Positions 1-8,801 of a stretch of DNA of 64,000 nt are shown here, piece by piece. A model generated the notes under the pieces. It did not search any database. It saw only the letters and a program-made list of their open reading frames with translations, and was not told the DNA's origin. Location of the stretch: the NCBI RefSeq assembly GCF_907163265.1, contig NZ_CAJQUM010000001.1, forward strand, positions 3,038,001-3,102,000, given 5' to 3'. Within the stretch, counting starts at the first letter, position 1. Each line of letters begins with the position of its first letter. The position numbers were made by a program, and so were the translations under genes. This stretch comes from Georgfuchsia toluolica (GTDB lineage: Bacteria; Pseudomonadota; Gammaproteobacteria; Burkholderiales; Rhodocyclaceae).

Positions 1-398
1 ACACCAAACGCCGCGTTGGTCGCGGTATTGGTAGTGGCCTTGGCAAGACGGCAGGGCGTGGCCACAAGGGACAAAAGTCTCGTGCCGGCGGCTTTCATAA
101 GGTTGGTTTTGAAGGCGGCCAGATGCCGTTGCAGCGCCGCTTGCCGAAGCGCGGCTTTGTCTCGCTGACGGCGGCGCGTAACGTCGAGGTGCGTCTTTCC
201 GAACTGGCCAAGCTGCCGGTGGATGAAATCGACCTGCTGGCGCTGAAACAGGCTGGCGTGGTGCCGGGCGGGGCGTTGTCGGTCAAGGTAATTCTTTCCG
301 GCGAGCTGACGCGCAAGGTAACGCTGAAGGGTGTCGGTGCGACCAAGGGCGCCAAGGCGGCAATCGAAGCAGCCGGTGGCTCGGTGGCTGCCGAGTAA
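1..398 (+). CDS. rplO: 50S ribosomal protein L15, 3' part (start outside window)
   Basis: Large-subunit protein L15, which binds 23S rRNA late in 50S assembly. The readable frame begins at base 3 with the basic, glycine-rich segment typical of the L15 N-terminal region ([20 protein letters not shown]), followed by [21 protein letters not shown]. The globular C-terminal half is intact and ends in a TAA. About 130 residues are present, so only roughly 10-15 N-terminal residues are missing. It lies 23 bp before secY, the usual end of the spc operon. Identity is secure; the start cannot be seen. Confidence 0.97.
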   Translation, partial: TKRRVGRGIGSGLGKTAGRGHKGQKSRAGGFHKVGFEGGQMPLQRRLPKRGFVSLTAARNVEVRLSELAKLPVDEIDLLALKQAGVVPGGALSVKVILSGELTRKVTLKGVGATKGAKAAIEAAGGSVAAE

Positions 399-421
399 TC
401 GATCACAGAAGACCGGGAATT

Positions 422-1738
422 ATGTCCACTACCGCAAAACCAACAGGCAAGTTCGGCGATCTCTGGCGCCGGCTGTGGTTTCTGCTGGGCGCACTGGTCG
501 TGTTTCGTATCGGTGCGCACATTCCGGTACCTGGCATCGATCCGATGCGTCTGGCCGAATTATTCCAGTCGAATAAGGGCGGCATTCTCGGCATCTTCAA
601 TCTTTTCTCCGGCGGTGCGTTGTCGCGTTTCACGATCTTTGCGCTGGGCATCATGCCCTACATCTCGTCGTCGATCATCATGCAGCTGATGTCGATCGCC
701 GTGCCTTCCCTCGAGGCGCTCAAAAAAGAGGGCGAAGCCGGCAGGCGCAAGATCACGCAATACACCCGTTACGGCACCGTCGGTCTGGCCCTGTTCCAGG
801 CGTCAGGTATCGCGATAATGCTTGAATCCCAGCCGGGTTTGGTGCTCGATCCGGGCATGGTGTTCCGTCTTACTACCGTAGCGACATTGGTGACGGGCAC
901 GCTCTTCCTGATGTGGCTTGGTGAACAGATTACCGAAAGAGGTCTCGGCAACGGCATTTCCATCATCATTTTCGCCGGCATTGCGGCGGGCCTACCGAGT
1001 GCACTGGGTGGCCTGCTTTCGCTGGTAAATACTGGCGCCATGCATCCCGTCGTGGCCTTGATTATCTGCCTGCTGGTGGCCTTGGTCACTGCGTTTGTGG
1101 TGTTTGTCGAACGCGGTCAGCGCAAGATTCTGGTTAACTACGCCAAGCGACAGGTCGGCAACAAGGTCTACGGCGGGCAGAGTTCCCACTTGCCGCTCAA
1201 GCTCAATATGTCGGGCGTGATCCCGCCGATTTTTGCCTCCTCGATCATTCTTTTCCCTGCTACCGTCGCTCAGTGGTTTGGATCGTCCGACAAGGTCTAT
1301 TGGCTCAAGGATTTCGCGGCCAAACTGTCACCCGGCCAGCCGATTTACGTCATGCTTTACGCGACGGCCATCGTGTTCTTCTGTTTCTTTTATACAGCGT
1401 TGGTTTTCAACTCGAAAGAGACCGCGGACAACCTGAAAAAGAGCGGCGCTTTTGTGCCGGGCATTCGCCCTGGCGAACAGACCTCGCGTTACATTGATAA
1501 AATATTGATGCGCCTGACCTTGGTCGGCGCCGCGTACGTCACCATTGTTTGCCTGATTCCTGAATTTCTGGTTCTCAAGTTCAATGTGCCGTTCTACTTC
1601 GGCGGCACGAGCCTGTTGATCATTGTCGTGGTTACCATGGATTTTATGTCGCAGGTGCAAGCCTACGTCATGTCGCATCAGTATGAGAGCCTGCTGAAGA
1701 AGGCGAATTTCAAGGGATCGGGTTTGCCGATTCGTTGA
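422..1738 (+). CDS. secY: Sec translocon channel subunit SecY
   Basis: Central pore-forming subunit of the SecYEG inner-membrane translocon, which exports unfolded proteins with SecA and inserts membrane proteins with FtsY/SRP. At 438 aa it has the family length. The hydrophobic profile fits ten membrane segments. Recognisable family stretches are the N-terminal [12 protein letters not shown], the plug-region [30 protein letters not shown], and the cytosolic loop [17 protein letters not shown] that contacts SecA and the ribosome. It sits between rplO and infA as in other proteobacterial spc operons and is probably co-transcribed with them. Confidence 0.98.
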   Translation: MSTTAKPTGKFGDLWRRLWFLLGALVVFRIGAHIPVPGIDPMRLAELFQSNKGGILGIFNLFSGGALSRFTIFALGIMPYISSSIIMQLMSIAVPSLEALKKEGEAGRRKITQYTRYGTVGLALFQASGIAIMLESQPGLVLDPGMVFRLTTVATLVTGTLFLMWLGEQITERGLGNGISIIIFAGIAAGLPSALGGLLSLVNTGAMHPVVALIICLLVALVTAFVVFVERGQRKILVNYAKRQVGNKVYGGQSSHLPLKLNMSGVIPPIFASSIILFPATVAQWFGSSDKVYWLKDFAAKLSPGQPIYVMLYATAIVFFCFFYTALVFNSKETADNLKKSGAFVPGIRPGEQTSRYIDKILMRLTLVGAAYVTIVCLIPEFLVLKFNVPFYFGGTSLLIIVVVTMDFMSQVQAYVMSHQYESLLKKANFKGSGLPIR

Positions 1739-1750
1739 GCTTGAATTTTT

Positions 1751-1969
1751 ATGGCGAAGGAAGACGTTATCGAGATGCTGGGAGAGGTGGTGGAAAACCT
1801 CCCCAACGCGACGTTTCGCGTCAAGCTCGAAAACGGGCATGTAGTATTGGGACACATCTCGGGAAAGATGCGCATGCATTACATCCGCATCCTGCCGGGA
1901 GACAAGGTTACCGTGCAACTGACGCCTTACGACCTGACCAAGGGCCGTATCGTGTTTCGCGCCAAGTAG
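1751..1969 (+). CDS. infA: Translation initiation factor IF-1
   Basis: A 72-aa single S1/OB-fold protein that occupies the ribosomal A site during initiation and works with IF-2 and IF-3. The sequence [18 protein letters not shown] and the strand [19 protein letters not shown] are typical of IF-1, and the length is exact for the family. It starts 12 bp after secY and is followed 19 bp later by rpmJ, so it appears to be an operon member. Betaproteobacteria often carry infA here; a second copy elsewhere in the genome is possible and cannot be judged. Confidence 0.97.
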   Translation: MAKEDVIEMLGEVVENLPNATFRVKLENGHVVLGHISGKMRMHYIRILPGDKVTVQLTPYDLTKGRIVFRAK

Positions 1970-1988
1970 TTATTTCCGGAGATTCATC

Positions 1989-2102
1989 ATGAAAGTATTA
2001 GCTTCGGTCAAGTGCATCTGCCGCAATTGCAAAATCATCCGCCGTAAGGGTGTGGTTCGGGTCATCTGTACTGATCCGCGTCACAAACAACGGCAGGGTT
2101 GA
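1989..2102 (+). CDS. rpmJ: 50S ribosomal protein L36 (zinc-binding form)
   Basis: A 37-codon gene. It translates as [20 protein letters not shown] and onward through [17 protein letters not shown] to TGA. It is the smallest 50S protein. Cys11, Cys14, Cys27 and His32 are the zinc ligands of the C+ form, so this is the zinc-containing version rather than a zinc-independent paralogue; there is an extra Cys at position 9. A Shine-Dalgarno-like CCGGAGA precedes the ATG. Its stop codon overlaps the -35 hexamer proposed for the next promoter. Confidence 0.95.
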   Translation: MKVLASVKCICRNCKIIRRKGVVRVICTDPRHKQRQG

Positions 2103-2127
2103 TCAAGCATCCCGCGTCGGATATAAT
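2099..2127 (+). promoter_or_regulatory. Internal sigma-70 promoter before rpsM
   Basis: TTGATC (2099-2104) and a perfect TATAAT (2122-2127) are separated by exactly 17 bp. The -10 lies 47 bp before the rpsM start and the -35 overlaps the rpmJ stop codon. The predicted transcript would start near 2134 and give a leader of about 40 nt. In the E. coli alpha operon the rpsM leader is where S4 represses translation, so a dedicated promoter here fits separate control of rpsM-rplQ. Inferred from sequence match only. Confidence 0.7.
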
Positions 2128-2173
2128 TTCCAGTTCTCCGAATTTCGGCGACAAATAAGTACAAGGTAAGAAC

Positions 2174-2539
2174 ATGGCCCGTATTGCAGGCGTCAATATA
2201 CCGAACCACCAGCACACCGAGATTGCGCTGACCGCGATCTACGGCATCGGCCGCGCGCGCGCGCAGAAAATTTGCGACGCGGTTGGCGTCAAACGCTCGG
2301 TCAAGGTCAAGGATCTCACCGACAGCCAGCTGGATAAGCTGCGCGAAGAGGTGGGCAAGGTTACCGTCGAAGGCGATCTTCGTCGTGAAGTCACCATGAG
2401 CATCAAGCGCCTCATGGATCTCGGCTGCTATCGTGGCGTGCGCCACCGTCGCGGCCTGCCGGTGCGTGGGCAGCGCACCCGTACCAACGCCCGCACGCGC
2501 AAGGGACCGCGCAAGGCAATCGCCGCGGCGAAGAAATAA
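2174..2539 (+). CDS. rpsM: 30S ribosomal protein S13
   Basis: Small-subunit head protein that contacts the 50S subunit (bridges B1a/B1b) and P-site tRNA. The 121-aa length is normal. [10 protein letters not shown] begins the protein, [11 protein letters not shown] is the helix-hairpin-helix segment, and the basic C-terminal tail ([20 protein letters not shown]) reaches toward the P site. First gene of the alpha operon here, behind its own likely promoter, and 12 bp before rpsK. Confidence 0.98.
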   Translation: MARIAGVNIPNHQHTEIALTAIYGIGRARAQKICDAVGVKRSVKVKDLTDSQLDKLREEVGKVTVEGDLRREVTMSIKRLMDLGCYRGVRHRRGLPVRGQRTRTNARTRKGPRKAIAAAKK

Positions 2540-2551
2540 CTAGGAATCGAT

Positions 2552-2944
2552 ATGGCGAAGACCGCTACTACTAAAGTTCGCAAAAAGGTCAAGAAGAACG
2601 TGGCCGAGGGCATCGCCCACGTGCATGCCTCGTTCAACAACACCATCATCACCATCACCGACCGCCAGGGTAACGCGTTGTCGTGGGCCACGTCCGGCGG
2701 CGCCGGCTTCAAGGGTTCGCGCAAGAGCACCCCGTTCGCGGCGCAGGTGGCGGCCGAGGCAGCCGGCAAGGCCGCCCAGGAATGCGGCGTCAAGAATCTC
2801 GAAGTACGCATCAAAGGCCCCGGCCCCGGCCGCGAGTCCGCAGTCCGTGCGCTCAACGCACTCGGCATGAAGATCACCAGCATCACCGACATCACCCCGA
2901 TTCCTCACAACGGTTGCCGGCCACCCAAGCGCCGTCGCATCTAA
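2552..2944 (+). CDS. rpsK: 30S ribosomal protein S11
   Basis: S11 forms part of the 30S platform at the mRNA exit, near the anti-Shine-Dalgarno helix. The 130-aa protein carries the family core [19 protein letters not shown], the [18 protein letters not shown] stretch and the C-terminal [17 protein letters not shown]. It is spaced 12 bp after rpsM and 17 bp before rpsD, consistent with one transcript. Confidence 0.98.
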   Translation: MAKTATTKVRKKVKKNVAEGIAHVHASFNNTIITITDRQGNALSWATSGGAGFKGSRKSTPFAAQVAAEAAGKAAQECGVKNLEVRIKGPGPGRESAVRALNALGMKITSITDITPIPHNGCRPPKRRRI

Positions 2945-2961
2945 GGTACAAGGAGTAAATA

Positions 2962-3591
2962 GTGGCCCGTAATCTTGATGCCAAGTGCCGCCAGTGCCGT
3001 CGCGAAGGCGAGAAGCTCTTCCTCAAGGGAGAAAAGTGCTTCACCGACAAGTGCGCCGTCGAACGGCGCGCCTATGCACCCGGCCAGCATGGCCAGAAAT
3101 CCGGCCAGCGCCTCTCCGGCTATGGCCAGCAGTTGCGTGAGAAACAGAAGATCCGCCGCATCTATGGCGTCCTCGAGCGCCAGTTCCGCAAGACTTTTGC
3201 CCAGGCCGAAAGCCAGAAAGGCCAGACTGGCGAGAACCTGCTCAAGCTGCTCGAATGCCGTCTGGATGCCGTCGCCTATCGTATGGGTTTCGGCGCCTCG
3301 CGTGCCGAGGCACGCCAGATCGTTCGTCATAACGGCGTTCTGGTCAATGGCAAACGCACCAATATTCCATCTTACAGTGTAAGACCGGGCGATGTGGTGC
3401 AGCTAACCGAAAATGCCAAGACCCAGCTGCGCACCAAAGGTGCGCTCGAAGCTGCCGAATCGCGCAACTTCCCGCAGTGGATCGAAGTCGATGCCAAGGC
3501 TGGCAAGGGCGTCTTCAAGGCCTACCCGGCTCGTGAAGACCTGCCACCTTCGATCAACGAAGGCCTCGTGGTCGAACTGTATTCGCGCTAA
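2962..3591 (+). CDS. rpsD: 30S ribosomal protein S4 (zinc-binding form), GTG start
   Basis: Primary 16S rRNA-binding protein that nucleates the 30S body and, in enterics, represses the alpha operon. The start is GTG at 2962 with an AAGGAG motif just upstream. The N-terminus has Cys9, Cys12, Cys26 and Cys31 in a C-x2-C-x13-C-x4-C arrangement: this is the zinc C+ form, unlike E. coli S4, which lacks the full set. The S4 domain ([20 protein letters not shown]) follows. At 209 aa it is full length. A strong hairpin with a T-tract lies directly after its stop. Confidence 0.98.
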   Translation: MARNLDAKCRQCRREGEKLFLKGEKCFTDKCAVERRAYAPGQHGQKSGQRLSGYGQQLREKQKIRRIYGVLERQFRKTFAQAESQKGQTGENLLKLLECRLDAVAYRMGFGASRAEARQIVRHNGVLVNGKRTNIPSYSVRPGDVVQLTENAKTQLRTKGALEAAESRNFPQWIEVDAKAGKGVFKAYPAREDLPPSINEGLVVELYSR

Positions 3592-3598
3592 CCCCAAG

Positions 3599-3641
3599 CC
3601 CTGCGCCCGGCTGATCCGGGCCGCAGGGTGCTTTTCTTTTT
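3599..3641 (+). terminator. Intrinsic terminator-like hairpin between rpsD and rpoA
   Basis: CCCTGCGCCCGG (3599-3610) pairs with CCGGGCCGCAGGG (3616-3628): a 12-bp GC stem with one bulged C and a 5-nt CTGAT loop. It is followed by a T-rich tail TGCTTTTCTTTTT (3629-3641). It begins 8 nt after the rpsD stop, and the rpoA ribosome-binding site follows at once. By structure it is a classic Rho-independent terminator, yet it sits inside the alpha operon, so partial termination (attenuation) that tunes rpoA/rplQ output is the likely role. No separate rpoA promoter was recognised. Confidence 0.75.
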
Positions 3642-3653
3642 GAAGGAATGCAG

Positions 3654-4637
3654 ATGCAAAGCAATGCACTTCTGAAACCGCGCATCATCGATGTCCAGAC
3701 CCTGTCGCCGGTTCACGCGCGCGTCGTTATGGAACCATTCGAGCGCGGCTATGGCCACACTCTCGGCAATTCCCTGCGCCGCATCCTGCTGTCGTCGATG
3801 CCGGGTACCGCGCCGACCGAGGTGTCGATCGCCGGTGTCCTGCACGAATACTCGACGGTCGATGGCGTGCGCGAAGATGTAGTTGACATCCTGCTCAACC
3901 TCAAGGGCGTCGTTCTCAAGATGCATAACCGGGCGGAAGCCACGCTGACGCTATCCAAGAGCGGTGAAGGTGTCGTTACCGCTGCCGACATCGAGGCTAC
4001 GCACGATGTCGAAATCATCAACCCCGACCATGTCATTGCGCATGTCGCTCCCGGCGGCAAGCTGGAAATGCAGATCAAGGTTGAAACCGGTCGCGGTTAT
4101 GTGCCGGCCAACGTGCGCGCCAGCAAAGATGAAGAAGGCAAGACCATCGGCCGCATCCTGATGGATGCATCGTTCAGTCCGGTACGTCGCGTCAGTTATC
4201 AGGTTGAATCGGCCCGTGTTGAACAGCGCACCGACCTCGACAAGCTGATCATCGATCTGGAAACCAACGGCGCCATTGATCCGGAAGAAGCGATTCGCTA
4301 TTCCGCCCGTGTGCTAATGGATCAACTCTCGGTGTTTGCCGACCTTGAAGACACCAGCGTTGCGCCGGTGGAGCAGAAGCAGATGCCGGTGGCGCCGGAA
4401 CTGCTGCGTCCAGTCGACGACCTTGAACTTACCGTGCGTTCGGCCAACTGCCTCAAGGCCGAGAACATCTATTACATCGGCGACCTGATCCAGCGCACGG
4501 AAACCGAGTTGTTGAAGACTCCGAATCTGGGTCGCAAGTCGCTCAACGAGATCAAGGAAGTCCTTGCCTCGCGCGGCCTCAGTCTGGGAATGAAGCTGGA
4601 AAACTGGCCTCCCGCCGGACTGGAGAAATTAGGATAA
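3654..4637 (+). CDS. rpoA: RNA polymerase alpha subunit
   Basis: Alpha subunit that dimerises to scaffold beta and beta' and, through its C-terminal domain, reads UP elements and activators. Residues 1 to about 230 form the dimerisation domain ([20 protein letters not shown]). After a linker near PEL the alphaCTD follows ([38 protein letters not shown]). I prefer the ATG at 3654: the AAGGA at 3643-3647 is 6 nt before it, whereas the in-frame ATG at 3648 touches that motif. 327 aa. The extreme 3' end has a degenerate copy downstream. Confidence 0.97.
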   Translation: MQSNALLKPRIIDVQTLSPVHARVVMEPFERGYGHTLGNSLRRILLSSMPGTAPTEVSIAGVLHEYSTVDGVREDVVDILLNLKGVVLKMHNRAEATLTLSKSGEGVVTAADIEATHDVEIINPDHVIAHVAPGGKLEMQIKVETGRGYVPANVRASKDEEGKTIGRILMDASFSPVRRVSYQVESARVEQRTDLDKLIIDLETNGAIDPEEAIRYSARVLMDQLSVFADLEDTSVAPVEQKQMPVAPELLRPVDDLELTVRSANCLKAENIYYIGDLIQRTETELLKTPNLGRKSLNEIKEVLASRGLSLGMKLENWPPAGLEKLG

Positions 4638-4693
4638 GAACTGCAGCCAATTTCAGCGAAGACTAATCTTTAGGTTAGTCGGAGCTAAAACAG

Positions 4694-4723
4694 GCCCCCT
4701 GCGGAGCTGAGAAAATTGGGATA
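4694..4723 (+). repeat. Degenerate duplicate of the rpoA 3' end
   Basis: The 158-bp rpoA-rplQ gap contains a codon-in-register echo of the last ten rpoA codons (4608-4637), shifted by 86 bp. Codons 2, 4, 6 and 7 of the block (CCC, GGA, GAG, AAA) match, GGA/GGG is a near match, and both blocks end in a GGATAA- or GGGATAA-like tail. The similarity continues upstream (AGCTGGAAAACTGG against AGCTAAAACAGG). It looks like an old tandem duplication that decayed. An 8-bp hairpin (GACTAATC/GGTTAGTC, 4661-4680) lies between the two copies. Confidence 0.5.
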
Positions 4724-4795
4724 ACTCCCGCTCTTAAATAACGATTAACGGATCGTTTGCAGCGCGCGGCGATCCGACAAACGAGAGGTAACATC

Positions 4796-5179
4796 ATGCG
4801 TCACGGTAACGGATTAAGAAAACTCAACCGCACTTCGTCGCATCGCCTAGCGATGCTGCGCAACATGGCGAACTCCCTGCTGCGCCACGAGGTCATCAAG
4901 ACCACGCTGCCCAAGGCCAAGGAACTGCGCCGCGTGGTCGAACCGCTGATCACGCTCGGCAAGACGCCGAATCTGGCCAACCGCCGCCTCGCCTTCGATC
5001 GCCTGCGCGACCGCGAAATCGTGGTCAAACTATTCGACGAACTGGGACCGCGCTACACCTCGCGCAATGGCGGCTACCTGCGTATCCTGAAAATGGGGTT
5101 CCGCGTCGGTGACAATGCGCCCATGGCGTATGTGGAATTGATGGACAGGCCTGAAGGCGAAGCAGTCAGCGCCGAATAG
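4796..5179 (+). CDS. rplQ: 50S ribosomal protein L17
   Basis: Large-subunit protein near the peptide exit tunnel; last gene of the alpha operon. Start chosen at ATG 4796 ([20 protein letters not shown]), the universal L17 N-terminus, with GAGAGG upstream. Family stretches [18 protein letters not shown] and [18 protein letters not shown] are present. 127 aa, normal for the short proteobacterial form. A 13-bp perfect hairpin follows. Confidence 0.97.
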   Translation: MRHGNGLRKLNRTSSHRLAMLRNMANSLLRHEVIKTTLPKAKELRRVVEPLITLGKTPNLANRRLAFDRLRDREIVVKLFDELGPRYTSRNGGYLRILKMGFRVGDNAPMAYVELMDRPEGEAVSAE

Positions 5180-5194
5180 GCGTTTTCGACACTA

Positions 5195-5234
5195 CGATCA
5201 AGGCCGGGCTAACTGTCCGGCCTTGATCGTTTAC
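5195..5234. terminator. Bidirectional terminator between rplQ and dsbB
   Basis: CGATCAAGGCCGG (5195-5207) is perfectly complementary to CCGGCCTTGATCG (5217-5229), giving a 13-bp stem with a 9-nt loop. The plus-strand tail is only a short TTTAC. It lies between the converging rplQ and dsbB genes and abuts the dsbB stop codon, so it can end both transcripts. Confidence 0.8.
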
Positions 5235-5728
5235 GGTCTCGGACGGGAAAACAGCGCCAGCATGCCGAGGACGAACAGTCCGCAAAAGGCCAGCAACGAC
5301 AATTCCGGTATGGACAGTCCGAACAGGGACCACGTATCGTCAGAGCATAATCCCTCGGCCTTGAACAGTATCGGCAGCGATTGCCCGGCCTGCTCGACCA
5401 TGCGCTCCCACCAAGCCGCGCCGTCGCCGCAGGTGGCGGCAAAGGGATGGTGCTGTAAATAGATTTGGTAGCCCGCGATTGCCGCGCCACTTGCGGCGAG
5501 GATCGCGGCTGATAACGCCACAACGATGCGGACGGCATGGTACGGCACAAACACCAGCCCGAAAGTCGATACCAGCGCAATAGCGAGATAAAGCATCCGC
5601 TGCAGAATGCAGAGCGGGCAGGCGGCAACGTTATAAAACACCGTAAGTACGACACCGGCGCCGATCAGCGCAATCGGGCATGCCATGCCTAGCGCAAATA
5701 ATGCGCGCGTCGGGAATTGCAACCTCAC
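5231..5728 (-). CDS. dsbB: Disulfide bond formation protein DsbB, GTG start
   Basis: Inner-membrane quinone reductase that reoxidises periplasmic DsbA. Four hydrophobic segments are visible. The first periplasmic loop has the CPLC redox pair (Cys37, Cys40) and the second loop carries Cys100 and Cys128, the pair that exchanges with DsbA. 165 aa, normal length. Start is GTG at 5728, inside a GTGA overlap with the cysH stop, so translation is probably coupled to the cysteine-synthesis operon. That placement is unusual; dsbB is more often alone. Confidence 0.93.
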   Translation of the reverse strand: MRLQFPTRALFALGMACPIALIGAGVVLTVFYNVAACPLCILQRMLYLAIALVSTFGLVFVPYHAVRIVVALSAAILAASGAAIAGYQIYLQHHPFAATCGDGAAWWERMVEQAGQSLPILFKAEGLCSDDTWSLFGLSIPELSLLAFCGLFVLGMLALFSRPRP

Positions 5729-6456
5729 GCCGCGTTAACCGCTACTGGAATCACATGGATGCCGCATTCCTTGCCGGACGGGTCTTCCCACCACCAACGG
5801 CCGGAGCGCACATGCTCACCCGGCGCGACCGCGCGGGTACAGGGCGCGCAACCGATGCTCGGGTAACCTTTGTCATGTAGCCGGCTGTAGGGGACGTCGC
5901 GCGTCTTGACGTAGGTCCATACCTCGGCTTCGGTCCAGCCCACGAGCGGATTGAACTTTTCAAGGCCATTGGCCGCATCGTAGAACTGCACCGGTAATTC
6001 CGTACGCGTCTCCGATTGTTCGGCGCGCATGCCGGTGATCCAGGCTTTCTTGCCAGCCAAGGCACGCTTCAGCGGTTCGACCTTGCGCGCATGGCAGCAG
6101 GCCTTGCGCAGTTCCACCGACTCGTAGAAGGCGTTAATGCCGTGCTCGCGCACGTACGATTCGACCAGGTCGTGGCGCGGAAAAAATATTTTCAGCGTCA
6201 GGCCGTAGTGGCGCTTCAGGCGCTGCATCAGATCGTAGGTTTCAGCCGGCAGGCGACCGGTATCGAGCGAGAATATCTCGATCGGCAGCTTGTTGCGCAT
6301 GATGATGTCGGTGAGCACCATGCCTTCGACGCCCATGCCGGCGGCGAGCGTGGCCGGCGCATAGTCGGACGCGATCGTAGTCAGCAGCGTGGTGACTGCC
6401 TCGGCCTGACGATCTACGGTCGCCAGCAGTTCTATGTCGTCAAGGTCAATATTCAT
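5725..6456 (-). CDS. cysH: Assimilatory adenylylsulfate (APS) reductase
   Basis: Thioredoxin-dependent reduction of activated sulfate to sulfite in cysteine biosynthesis. The Cys120-Cys121 and Cys203-x2-Cys206 pairs are the four ligands of the [4Fe-4S] cluster that marks APS-type (rather than PAPS-type) reductases, and the C-terminal ECGIH motif (Cys231) is the catalytic cysteine. SLDTGRLPAETY and ITGMRAEQSETR are substrate-site stretches. 243 aa. It follows the DUF934 gene by 8 bp and overlaps dsbB by 4 bp, all on the minus strand behind cysI. Confidence 0.93.
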   Translation of the reverse strand: MNIDLDDIELLATVDRQAEAVTTLLTTIASDYAPATLAAGMGVEGMVLTDIIMRNKLPIEIFSLDTGRLPAETYDLMQRLKRHYGLTLKIFFPRHDLVESYVREHGINAFYESVELRKACCHARKVEPLKRALAGKKAWITGMRAEQSETRTELPVQFYDAANGLEKFNPLVGWTEAEVWTYVKTRDVPYSRLHDKGYPSIGCAPCTRAVAPGEHVRSGRWWWEDPSGKECGIHVIPVAVNAA

Positions 6457-6464
6457 TTTGGCCC

Positions 6465-6983
6465 TCAGTTTGTGGCAATGCGCTGAACACGCCGAAACAG
6501 CGGTTGCGTCTCGTCGGTCGAATTCTGATAGGTCACGCTAAAGTCATTGAGCGCATTGAGCGCATCCCGGATCGAGCGGTCGGAACGCACGGCAAAGGCA
6601 TTGAAGCCGACCCGCGTCAGGTAGAACATCTGGTCACGCAACACATCGCCGATGGCGCGCAATTCGCCGCGGTAGCCGTAGCGGCTGCGCAACAGCGCTG
6701 CGCTGGAATAGCCGCGCCCGTTGGAAAACTTCGGGAAATCGATAGCAATGAGTGTAAAGTGCGACAGATCGTTGGCGATCAGTTCCGGCCCTTCGTCGTT
6801 GGCGAGCCAGATGCCTAATGCATCGCGTTTGGACAATTCCTGGCGGCGCGCTTGCCACACGGCCAAGGGCACGATCAGTTTGCCCGTGGGCAAGGCAATG
6901 TCCGCGGTGGCTTGGCCTTCGCCCAAACGCATCAGGCACCAATCGTCAGCAACGATAGTGCGATCCTTGATTATCTCAGCCAT
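6465..6983 (-). CDS. DUF934 family protein of sulfite reductase operon
   Basis: A 172-aa protein of the DUF934 / COG3749 family, almost always found between sulfite reductase and cysH in beta- and alphaproteobacteria. Its biochemical role is not established; a part in sulfite reductase assembly or electron supply is usually inferred from context. Start chosen at ATG 6983 (MAEIIKDRTIV), which overlaps the cysI stop by 8 nt; the longer reading frame upstream only shadows cysI. Family-like stretches are PTGKLIVPLAVWQARR, GRGYSSAALLRSRYGYRGELRAIG and DQMFYLTRVGFNAF. Confidence 0.85.
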   Translation of the reverse strand: MAEIIKDRTIVADDWCLMRLGEGQATADIALPTGKLIVPLAVWQARRQELSKRDALGIWLANDEGPELIANDLSHFTLIAIDFPKFSNGRGYSSAALLRSRYGYRGELRAIGDVLRDQMFYLTRVGFNAFAVRSDRSIRDALNALNDFSVTYQNSTDETQPLFRRVQRIATN

Positions 6984-8670
6984 TGGCGACCTTCCTCTCA
7001 CCGCGCAGGCCGCGCGTACGCTCGCCATAGACGGCTGTCTGGAACGGCTCGATGCCGAGGCGCTCGACCACATCGATAAACAGTTCTTCATCGCGACGCT
7101 GGGCAACGTACACCGCAATCAACTTTTCAATCACGTCCGGCACTTCAGCCGCGGCGAAAGATGGCCCGATCACCTTACCCAGCGCGGCTGCCAAACCTTG
7201 CCGGCCGCCGATCGAAATCTGGTACCACTCCGAGTCGTGCTTGTCGACGCCAAGGATGCCGATGTGGCCGACATGATGATGGCCGCAGGAATTCATGCAG
7301 CCCGAAATATTGATCTCGATGTCACCGATGTCATGCTGGTAGTCGAGGTCTTCGAAGCGTTCCTGGATGGCATTGGCGATCGGAATCGACTTGGCGTTGG
7401 CGAGATCGCAGAAATCGCCGCCGGGGCAGCAGATGATGTCGGTGATCAGCCCGATGTTCGGCGTGGCGAGGCCTGCGCCACGCGCCTTTTGCCATAGCTC
7501 GAACAGATCGGACAGGGCAACGTCGGAAAGCACCAGATTCTGCTCGTGCGTGACGCGCAGTTCGCCGAAACTGTAGCGCTCGGCGAGGTCGGCGATGAAA
7601 TCCATCTGGTCCGACGTGCAGTCGCCCGGCGCCACTCCAGGTTTCTTCAGCGACAGCGTGACGGCAGCATAACCCGGCACGCGGTGCGCGCGTACATTGC
7701 GCTCGACCCATTTGGCGAAAGGAATGCTGTTGCGCCTGCTGGCTTCGTAGCCGGCGTTAATTGGTGGCAGCGTGCGATAGTCGGGCGACTTGAAATGGGC
7801 GGCAACCCGGGCGTATTCGGCTTGCGTAATCGTGGATGGGCCATCCTTGAGATGAACCCACTCCTCCTCAACCTGTTGCGCGAACTTTTCGGGCCCGGTG
7901 GCGTTCACCAGTATCTTGATGCGCGCTTTGAATGGATTGTCGCGCCGGCCGTAGCGGTTATAGACACGCAGGATCGCTTCGCAATAGCTGAGGATATGCT
8001 GCCAGGGCAGGAATTCGCGGATTACCTTGCCGATCACTGGAGTGCGGCCCATGCCACCGCCGACAATCACGCGAAAGCCGATCTCGCCCTGGTCGTTCTT
8101 GAGCACATGCAGGCCGATGTCGTGCAGATAGGTGACGGCGCGGTCCTCCACGGTGCCGCTCACCGCGATCTTGAACTTACGCGGCAGATAGGCGAACTCG
8201 GGATGGAAGGTGCTCCACTGACGCAGAATTTCGCACAGGGGGCGCGGGTCGGCGATCTCGTCGGGGGCGATGCCGGCGAACGCATCGGTGGTGATGTTGC
8301 GAATGCAATTGCCGCTAGTCTGTATCCCGTGCATCTCGACTTCAGCCAATTCTTCGAGAATATCCGGCACGCGCGGTAGTTCCGGCCAGTTCAGTTGCAG
8401 ATTCTGCCGCGTGGTGAAGTGGCCGTAGCCGCGGTCATATTTACGCGCGACATGCGCCAGACGGCGCAACTGTTTGCTGCAAAGCAGCCCGTAGGGCACG
8501 GCAATGCGCAGCATCGGCGCGTACCGTTGGATATAGAGCCCGTTCTGCACGCGCAGATAACGGAACTCGTCTTTGGTCAATTCTCCGGCAAGATAGCGCC
8601 GAGTCTGGTCGCGAAACTGTGCGACGCGTTCGCGAACAATTTTCCGGTCATATTCATCGTACTGATACAT
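6976..8670 (-). CDS. cysI: Sulfite (nitrite/sulfite) reductase hemoprotein
   Basis: Siroheme and [4Fe-4S] enzyme that reduces sulfite to sulfide with six electrons. Cluster/siroheme ligands are Cys415-x5-Cys421 (CPGGDFC) and Cys458-x3-Cys462 (SGCMNSC). The duplicated ferredoxin-like/NiR repeats are recognisable (YGLLCSKQLRRLAHVARK, TTRQNLQLNW, TSGNCIRNITTD). 564 aa, the usual length. First gene of the operon; the AT-rich 209-bp region upstream has an inverted repeat that could be a LysR-type (CysB) site. Assimilatory use is inferred from cysH next door; a nitrite-reducing role is less likely. Confidence 0.9.
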   Translation of the reverse strand: MYQYDEYDRKIVRERVAQFRDQTRRYLAGELTKDEFRYLRVQNGLYIQRYAPMLRIAVPYGLLCSKQLRRLAHVARKYDRGYGHFTTRQNLQLNWPELPRVPDILEELAEVEMHGIQTSGNCIRNITTDAFAGIAPDEIADPRPLCEILRQWSTFHPEFAYLPRKFKIAVSGTVEDRAVTYLHDIGLHVLKNDQGEIGFRVIVGGGMGRTPVIGKVIREFLPWQHILSYCEAILRVYNRYGRRDNPFKARIKILVNATGPEKFAQQVEEEWVHLKDGPSTITQAEYARVAAHFKSPDYRTLPPINAGYEASRRNSIPFAKWVERNVRAHRVPGYAAVTLSLKKPGVAPGDCTSDQMDFIADLAERYSFGELRVTHEQNLVLSDVALSDLFELWQKARGAGLATPNIGLITDIICCPGGDFCDLANAKSIPIANAIQERFEDLDYQHDIGDIEINISGCMNSCGHHHVGHIGILGVDKHDSEWYQISIGGRQGLAAALGKVIGPSFAAAEVPDVIEKLIAVYVAQRRDEELFIDVVERLGIEPFQTAVYGERTRGLRGERKVANG

Positions 8671-8801
8671 GCAATTTCCTGGGCTAAAGTGCTGGCGCTA
8701 TCAACAAACCCGAAGGCAGTTGGGCAAAGTCGATCACGAAAATCCGCTAGACACGGTGAACGAAAGAATAAGCGACGGGCTTAATTCAATGAAATACTTT
8801 A

